NCBI GenBank assembly: GCA_030418115.1
Contig: JAUHQD010000005.1
Coordinates: 1-64,000 of the forward strand
Reading direction: 5' to 3'
DNA from: Alteromonadaceae bacterium BrNp21-10
GTDB lineage: Bacteria; Pseudomonadota; Gammaproteobacteria; Enterobacterales; Alteromonadaceae
Length of the DNA: 64,000 nucleotides
A model generated the notes under the pieces. It was not told the origin of the DNA, did no database searches, and worked only from the letters and a program-made list of their open reading frames with translations. Below are positions 59,573 through 64,000 of the stretch, one piece after another. The position numbers were made by a program, and so were the translations under genes. Position 1 is the first letter of the stretch. Each line of letters begins with the position of its first letter.

Positions 59573-60513
59573 TACAAATCTACCTGTACGGGCAAGCCAC
59601 TGGGTAAGGATGCAAACTCGTCGGGAAGTTGTACTTCAGCTAAGTAAACCAAACGGCTCCGTTCTGTTTGGTTAAGCGCATAATAGGGAGTAAACGCCGG
59701 TTCTGAAGCAATCCAAGTTACTGTACCAACAATAGCGTCGGTAACACCGTCAACATGAATAACCAGTTCACTACCAATATTGATATTGACCCGCGAAGGT
59801 TCCGGTACATAAATTCGTGCATGGGGAGCATTACCCGATAACACAATCGCTAACGGACTTCCCATACTGACTCGCTCACCTAAATTCCAAGGGAGGTTGT
59901 CCAAAATTCCATCTCGGGTAGCGACAATAGTAAGATCAGCAAGTCGTTTTAATTCAATATTTAATGTGGCGGTCGCCGCCTGTACTTGCGCTTCAGCGGA
60001 GCGTAAGTCTTCTTCTCTGGCGCCATTGGTTAATATTAATAACGATTCTTCAGCACTGCGTAAATTCGCCAAGTTGGCATCCCGCTGGGCACTAATTTTA
60101 TCCCTCTCAGATTGACTCACTGCCTTTTGCTGCTGCAACGCTCGAATGCGCGTGTAGTTAGCTTCACTTTCTTGCAAGGCAGCCTTAGCACCAACAACTT
60201 TGGCACGAGCCGAAGCCACTTCTTCGACCCTTGCGCCATGGCGCAGTTTTTCAAGATTAGCTTGTGCCATGGCTAATTCGGCTTTGGCCTTTTCAACCTG
60301 CGCGGACTGTAACGTATCATCTAAAGTAACAAGCACCGTACCGGCGGTTACCAGCGATCCGGCTTGAACAGGTAATGCAGTTATTACTTCATTGGCGGTA
60401 GCGGTAAGTGCAATGCGGTCACGTTCTAATGTGCCCAATGCCACCGAATGCGAAGTTTCATTACAGCCAGTCAAAGTGAATATTGACAATAAAGTGATGC
60501 AAACAAAACGCAT
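59572..60513 (-). CDS. HlyD-type periplasmic adaptor lipoprotein
   Basis: A 313-residue membrane-fusion protein like YbhG/YhiI. The N-terminus is a lipoprotein signal with lipobox LTGC (MRFVCITLLSIFTLTGCNET). A lipoyl half (ITALPVQAGSLVTAGTVLVT) is followed by a long alpha-hairpin (about 75-175) with several EEVASARAKV/EEDLRSAEAQV repeats, then the second lipoyl half (IVATRDGILDNLPWNLGERV) and a beta-barrel. It heads the operon HlyD-ATPase-permease and would link the transporter to an outer-membrane channel encoded elsewhere. Confidence 0.9.
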   Translation of the reverse strand: MRFVCITLLSIFTLTGCNETSHSVALGTLERDRIALTATANEVITALPVQAGSLVTAGTVLVTLDDTLQSAQVEKAKAELAMAQANLEKLRHGARVEEVASARAKVVGAKAALQESEANYTRIRALQQQKAVSQSERDKISAQRDANLANLRSAEESLLILTNGAREEDLRSAEAQVQAATATLNIELKRLADLTIVATRDGILDNLPWNLGERVSMGSPLAIVLSGNAPHARIYVPEPSRVNINIGSELVIHVDGVTDAIVGTVTWIASEPAFTPYYALNQTERSRLVYLAEVQLPDEFASLPSGLPVQVDL

Positions 60514-60639
60514 AATTTGATCCCATTTGATGGCATAGCCAAGTGAATACTTAACCTATAATGATGCAGCTTTGAGGTAAACCTTTTTAAATTGCAAATA
60601 ATGATTTTGATTAAGAAAACTACGGATATCACTTGCGGT

Positions 60640-60914
60640 TTATTTTGGCGCTAAGCCCATATCATCCAGTCTAATGAAAATTTCTTGTCGGCGAGTTTTT
60701 GCGATATGTTGCCAGTGACAGTATTCAATAGCCCCTATCATTGCGTATAAAAAGTTAAGGCTGACGTTGCCAAAGTGTGATGCAGTCGCTGATATATCAT
60801 AAAAGGATCACTACCCATTAAGTCTGTAACAGAATTAATGCCCACCTGCGCTAGCATAGTGGCGCTTTTAGGGCCTAATCCTTTTAAATCAACAACTGAA
60901 CGGATTGTATCCAT
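60640..60914 (-). pseudogene. TfoX C-terminal-domain protein, interrupted by a frameshift
   Basis: The frame from the ATG at 60914 encodes VDLKGLGPKSATMLAQVGIN, then SVTDLMGSDPFMIYQRLHH, the helix-hairpin-helix start of a TfoX/Sxy C-terminal domain, but ends after 58 codons at 60738. From about 60765 another frame continues the same domain, VSLNFLYAMIGAIEYCHW and then RRQEIFIRLDDMGLAP, to a TAA at 60640. Joining 50 codons of the first to 41 of the second gives about 91 residues, a normal length. One base seems lost near ACGTCAGC. Its start overlaps the MAPEG stop (TAATG). It is either a pseudogene or a sequencing error. Confidence 0.8.
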
Positions 60915-61300
60915 TAGCCAAACAATTTCATCACCGCCCCAACCAATGCACCAACGACTAAAACAATACAAGGTAGGGTGGAAGCAATAGCACCTATTTC
61001 TCGTGATTTAGGATTTTTAACGTAGGTGACTGCATAAATTAATCTACCCAACAAATAGACTGCCCCAAGTGCTGCAGCGTAGACATAACTCACGTAAAAA
61101 CCAAAAGCCCATAAACCGGGAAGAAACAGGACTAAGTGCTCCATAGTATTGTAGTGAACGCGAAAATAACGTTCAAAGACTTCATTACCTGTAGTGGCTG
61201 GCGCACTGACCCCATACTTACCACGCGCACCACCGACTTGGACGGCAAAATAGAAAAACTGCAATAACGCTAACATACTAATAATGGTTAATAATTCCAT
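60914..61300 (-). CDS. MAPEG-family membrane protein
   Basis: A 128-residue protein with four predicted membrane helices (about 3-20, 57-75, 78-92 and 105-124). The motif RYFRVHYNTMEHLVLFLPGL, with the conserved ERxxRxxxNTxE-like pattern between helices 1 and 2, identifies the MAPEG superfamily (microsomal glutathione transferase-like). Bacterial members may conjugate glutathione to lipophilic compounds; activity here is not shown. It lies 28 bases after the VOC protein gene and overlaps the TfoX-domain gene. Confidence 0.88.
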   Translation of the reverse strand: MELLTIISMLALLQFFYFAVQVGGARGKYGVSAPATTGNEVFERYFRVHYNTMEHLVLFLPGLWAFGFYVSYVYAAALGAVYLLGRLIYAVTYVKNPKSREIGAIASTLPCIVLVVGALVGAVMKLFG

Positions 61301-61328
61301 TTTTTACTCCTCGATTAGTCACTGTGTA

Positions 61329-61700
61329 CTAACGATGTTGGTCAATTAAGATCGGATTACCATCTGGATCAGTCAGCATAATACTCGCTGGCCCAGTTGT
61401 GGTTTCATCAGCTTCACTTAGCAAGGTAACACCTTGCTCTTTTAAATGCTGCTGTATTGTTCGCACATCATCATAGGGATTTTTTTCGCTGGTGTCGGCA
61501 TTCCAGCCAGGATTAAATGTAAGCATATTTTTATCAAACATACCTTGAAACAAACCAATAGTGGTGGTGCCATTTTTTAAAATCAACCAGCCTTGCGTGG
61601 CATCACCACCTGCCATGGTAAATCCTAGTTTTTGATAAAACGCTTGTGATACTTGAATATCCTTGACCGCCAAGCTCACCGAAAATGCACCTAAATCCAT
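61329..61700 (-). CDS. VOC (glyoxalase/bleomycin resistance-like) protein
   Basis: A 123-residue protein with two beta-alpha-beta-beta-beta units: FSVSLAVKDIQVSQAFYQKL, then GWLILKNGTTTIGLFQGMF, and in the second half VTLLSEADETTTGPASIMLT followed by DPDGNPILID. Metal-binding positions typical of true glyoxalase I are only partly present, so the activity is open. It appears to be the first gene of an operon with the MAPEG gene and the TfoX-domain gene. Confidence 0.88.
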   Translation of the reverse strand: MDLGAFSVSLAVKDIQVSQAFYQKLGFTMAGGDATQGWLILKNGTTTIGLFQGMFDKNMLTFNPGWNADTSEKNPYDDVRTIQQHLKEQGVTLLSEADETTTGPASIMLTDPDGNPILIDQHR

Positions 61701-62014
61701 ATTATTCTCCTAATCCTCATCTAAATGCCGAGTATATTTAGCCTGAAATCGGCATAACCAACACGCCAACTAAAGTTCAAACTATAGACAGTATTTATCG
61801 ATGACTACACAAATCATTAGTATCAATTTGTGAATATTGGCGGATTCTTGCAAGGCTTATTTTATTAAGAATAATTTCTAGAAGAATATAAAGCAGCGGG
61901 TGTAAGAGGCTATATTAGAGAAAGTAAATGAGGCGGGGAATATCCCCCGCCAAGATAATGGGTGTTTTCAAGAGGCTAATATAACACTTGAGGGTCTAAT
62001 GAATGAGGCGGACC
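61701..62014. other. Intergenic region between the VOC gene and the EF-hand gene
   Basis: About 314 bases. The part near 61700 must carry the promoter of the VOC-MAPEG operon, but I cannot point to a clear -10/-35 pair. The part near 62014 holds the hairpin described at 61932-61951. I see nothing else. Confidence 0.4.
61932..61951 (-). terminator. Possible terminator after the EF-hand gene
   Basis: GGCGGGG (61945-61951 read on the minus strand) pairs with CCCCGCC (61932-61938) around a 6-base loop. It is a GC-rich 7-bp stem about 65 bases after the EF-hand stop, but followed only by TCATTTACTTTC, so the T run is poor. Confidence 0.5.
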
Positions 62015-62233
62015 TTAAGCGTTATTAAATTCAGCTTCAGACAGTTGGCCATCACCATCTGCATCCAATCCCGGAAATTTTCCAGCAATCACCGGATCGG
62101 CAGACGCTTCTTGCAAACTGATATAACCATTTTGATCAACATCCAATTCAGCAAAGGTTTTTGCCTCACTTGCCATAGCTGAAGTCACGGTGGCTAATGT
62201 CAACATTGCTAATAGTGTTTTAATGTATTTCAT
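62015..62233 (-). CDS. Small secreted EF-hand calcium-binding protein
   Basis: A 72-residue protein with a signal peptide (MKYIKTLLAMLTLATVTSAM) and two EF-hand loops: DVDQNGYISLQE and DADGDGQLSEAE. Both loops have acidic residues at positions 1, 3 and 12, so calcium binding is likely. The mature protein is about 50 residues, just the EF-hand pair. Function unknown; a calcium sensor or buffer in the periplasm is an inference. An inverted repeat lies in its leader (62271-62288). Confidence 0.85.
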   Translation of the reverse strand: MKYIKTLLAMLTLATVTSAMASEAKTFAELDVDQNGYISLQEASADPVIAGKFPGLDADGDGQLSEAEFNNA

Positions 62234-62617
62234 TGTTTCAATCCTTTATAAAGTTAAACATCAAATGGATTAACAGCCAGTGCTGTTATGTGTGATTTTC
62301 TACACTAAGTAGATAACTCACATTAACCTTATCAACTTCAATGCCAACTTTATTAAAGTGTTAATTTTCAATGCATTACAAGAAATATTTACATTATTCT
62401 AAGTAGTTACTACTTTACAATGTTTCCAATTGGCTACAGTTACACTAGTCAAAACACTAATAACTTATAAATCAAATAGTTAAGGTGATTCTAATTGGAA
62501 ACGCGGGGCTGAAGAAGGGATAATTAAGGAGTTGGCCAGCTCAAAACGCCGAATTTCGTCAACATCAACAGGTAACGAAGTAAATCCAATGTAGAAATTT
62601 AGTCGTCATAACAACGC
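62234..62617. other. Intergenic region with several inverted repeats
   Basis: About 384 bases without a gene. It holds TAACAGC-CAGT-GCTGTTA (62271-62288), close to the EF-hand start; the perfect palindrome AAGTAGTTACTACTT (62401-62415); and a 10-base inverted repeat GTTTCCAATT (62422-62431) / AATTGGAAAC (62493-62502) with 61 bases between. The last pair could bound a small element or be chance. No open frame of interest. Confidence 0.4.
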
Positions 62618-63097
62618 CTATTCATCCATGCTTTGCAGACGCAAATAAAATGATGTTTTAGCGGCTTGGTAAGCCGCTTTATTATCAGGGAATTGCTCAT
62701 GAAATTGTTGTTTGAGGACATTAAATTCATGGACCAGTGCCGGCTTGTCTTGCATCAAGCGTAAGAACTTGAGCTGTTTGTCGATGTTGGCATCACCTTT
62801 TTCGTACAGATGTAAATGTACTTTGCGTAACGGTTTGGAGAAATATTCTCGCCCCTCTATGCCATAAGCACCTTTGTATACATAACCAATAGCTTCTAAT
62901 TGTGAGCGGTAACGACGGATTAATTTTAAATTATCGGTGACGCCCATAATGTCGATGCAATCTTTGGCGTACAGGCCGTCTATCGCAGTGGAGCCAATAT
63001 GACTAAAAGACAGCGCCACGCTAAATACCCACTGAATGCGCTCCACCTCTCGCGCATAGTCAATCTTCCATTGTGGATTAGGCGGGAAGATATACAT
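62618..63097 (-). CDS. GrpB-family nucleotidyltransferase-like protein
   Basis: A 159-residue protein. The start is the ATG at 63097 (MYIFPPNPQWKIDYAREVER), directly after the upstream peptidase stop; the longer frame to 63163 lies inside that gene. The GrpB/DUF4269-like pattern is visible: FSHIGSTAIDGLYAKDCIDI, with the family's HIGSTS-type and DI(K/D)-type motifs, and LRKVHLHLYEKG near residue 100. The family has a nucleotidyltransferase-like fold, and its function is not established. It is probably co-transcribed with the S9 peptidase. Confidence 0.85.
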   Translation of the reverse strand: MYIFPPNPQWKIDYAREVERIQWVFSVALSFSHIGSTAIDGLYAKDCIDIMGVTDNLKLIRRYRSQLEAIGYVYKGAYGIEGREYFSKPLRKVHLHLYEKGDANIDKQLKFLRLMQDKPALVHEFNVLKQQFHEQFPDNKAAYQAAKTSFYLRLQSMDE

Positions 63098-63098
63098 A

Positions 63099-64000
63099 TT
63101 ACATATGCTTTTTAAGGAATTGATCAATGGCGCGCATGGCCTGCATGCGGTTAGCCGCCCCACTTAGATGATGGTCACCTTTATCCAGCTGTAAAAAGGT
63201 CACATCTTTGTCAGCATCATCCAACTCATCATACATATTGCGAGACTGTTTGATTGGCACCACTTCGTCATATTGACCGTGGATCAACAACACCGCCGCT
63301 TTAACCTTAGCAACATGATTAATCGGTGATATTTGTGCGAGATGATCCTCGTCAACATCCCCCTTAGAGATAACGTCTTGCCAGTAAGCGACTACCCAAT
63401 GATCACTCCCATAATCGCGTTTTTCTGTATCCATCATTTCTTCAATATCCGCTACGCCATTAATTGACACCACACATTTATATAAATCCGGCGTAAAAAC
63501 GGCACCTGCTAACGCTGCATAGCCACCATAACTGGCACCGACAATACACACCCGATCCTTATCGATCTTACCGTTGTCGGCTAAACCTAGCACCGCATCG
63601 GTCAAATCATCCTGCATTTTACGACCCCATTGTCCGCGGCCAGCATGCAAATGTTTAGATCCAAAGCCTCGCGATCCTCTAAACTGCGGCTGAATCACCA
63701 TATAGCCTTGGCTGGCAAAATACTGTGCTAAGTAATCAAAACTATTCTTATCATAAGACTCAGGACCGCCATGAGGCATCATGATCGCAGGCAAGTTTTT
63801 AGCCTCGATGCCATTAGGTATAGTTAATAGTGTTGGAATAACCAAGCCATCCCTCGCTTTATAACTATATTCCACCACACTATGCACCGCTTCTGGTGGG
63901 ATATCCGGCCGCGATGCTGTCAATTGCGATAAATTACCTTTTTCATATAACACGTAATCACCGGAACTAAACTCACCATCCATGTAAAAAACAATATTGT
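63099..64000 (-). CDS. S9-family prolyl oligopeptidase, C-terminal part (cut by window edge)
   Basis: The frame is open to the window end, so the 5' part of the gene is missing; an internal ATG at 63983 is not the real start. About 300 residues are visible, the whole alpha/beta-hydrolase domain. The nucleophile Ser is in VGASYGGYAALAG, the Asp in HGQYDEVVPIKQS and the His in DKGDHHLSGAANR. The preceding NLPAIMMPHGGPESYD is the usual oxyanion-hole stretch. The domain belongs to dipeptidyl-peptidase/acylaminoacyl-peptidase type enzymes; an N-terminal propeller is expected outside the window. Confidence 0.93.
   Translation of the reverse strand, partial: NIVFYMDGEFSSGDYVLYEKGNLSQLTASRPDIPPEAVHSVVEYSYKARDGLVIPTLLTIPNGIEAKNLPAIMMPHGGPESYDKNSFDYLAQYFASQGYMVIQPQFRGSRGFGSKHLHAGRGQWGRKMQDDLTDAVLGLADNGKIDKDRVCIVGASYGGYAALAGAVFTPDLYKCVVSINGVADIEEMMDTEKRDYGSDHWVVAYWQDVISKGDVDEDHLAQISPINHVAKVKAAVLLIHGQYDEVVPIKQSRNMYDELDDADKDVTFLQLDKGDHHLSGAANRMQAMRAIDQFLKKHM

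Noticed and set aside
60738-60740. TGA read as selenocysteine
   Set aside because: TGA is followed at once by further stops in that frame, and the conserved continuation is in a different frame.
60738-60971. The 77-residue open frame as a complete gene
   Set aside because: The first 19 residues overlap the MAPEG gene, and the domain continues in another frame after the stop; the real unit is 60640-60914 with a frameshift.
62314-62324. CRP site before the EF-hand gene (minus strand AATGTGAGTTA)
   Set aside because: Only the left half TGTGA is good; the right half reads TACTT instead of TCACA.
63983-63983. ATG at 63983 as start of the S9 peptidase
   Set aside because: The frame continues open to the window edge (NIVFYMDGE), and the family needs an N-terminal part.

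Overview
The window is a stretch of chromosome from a gammaproteobacterium, most likely a marine member of the Alteromonadales. This rests on the protein-level resemblance of the core genes (RpoB, RpoC, ribosomal proteins, GlnA, NtrBC, DnaB), on the order tRNA-secE-nusG-rplKAJL-rpoBC-rpsLG-fusA-tuf as one block, and on small family markers such as YebG, YgjV and a PBPRA1643-type SEC-C protein. I did not find an insertion sequence, prophage, CRISPR array or rRNA gene. Most of the window is ordinary core genome; the less ordinary parts are small.

Layout. Positions 1-15751 (all minus strand) hold the translation/transcription block: partial tuf, fusA, rpsG, rpsL, rpoC, rpoB, rplL, rplJ, rplA, rplK, nusG, secE and a tRNA-Trp-like sequence that looks damaged. 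Three good sigma-70 promoters (before the tRNA, before rplK, before rpsL), the L10 leader before rplJ and a hairpin attenuator between rplL and rpoB divide it into regulatory units. Positions 15942-20356 carry two small unknown proteins, a secreted stand-alone Cache-type sensor domain, a membrane GGDEF-EAL protein and a Gfo/Idh/MocA oxidoreductase. Positions 20500-27928 contain dnaB and rpsF-rpsR-rplI, separated by an accessory segment: an ECF sigma factor, its probable anti-sigma partner and a DUF4097 repeat protein, then a calcium-type FG-GAP repeat protein, a small membrane protein and the SOS gene yebG with a perfect LexA box. priB is absent from its usual place between rpsF and rpsR.

Positions 28142-40236 hold a beta-lactamase-fold hydrolase, proB without proA, two tandem PlsC-type acyltransferases joined to a YbdG-type MscS channel, a zinc metallopeptidase, and a CadC-like membrane regulator with a beta-propeller, divergent from an S15/CocE-type hydrolase and a NIPSNAP protein. 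Positions 40339-47272 contain typA and the nitrogen control locus glnA-(DUF4124)-ntrB-ntrC, with NtrC sites and a sigma-54 promoter upstream of glnA and a further NtrC palindrome in front of ntrB.

Positions 47414-57481 hold a SEC-C protein, an FKBP isomerase, a DMT transporter, a second MscS channel, YgjV and an RND efflux pair with a divergent LysR regulator. Positions 57504-64000 hold a three-gene ABC exporter (HlyD-type lipoprotein, ATPase, permease), a MAPEG protein overlapping a frameshifted TfoX C-domain gene, a VOC protein, a secreted EF-hand protein, a GrpB-family protein and the 3' part of an S9 peptidase that runs off the window.

The points I would look at first are the damaged tRNA-Trp-like sequence at the head of the secE operon, the single-base frameshift in the TfoX C-domain gene, the ntrB promoter (NtrC palindrome plus a -10 box placed so that the mRNA may start at the ATG), and the free-standing secreted Cache domain beside a GGDEF-EAL protein. 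No convincing wholly new system was found.
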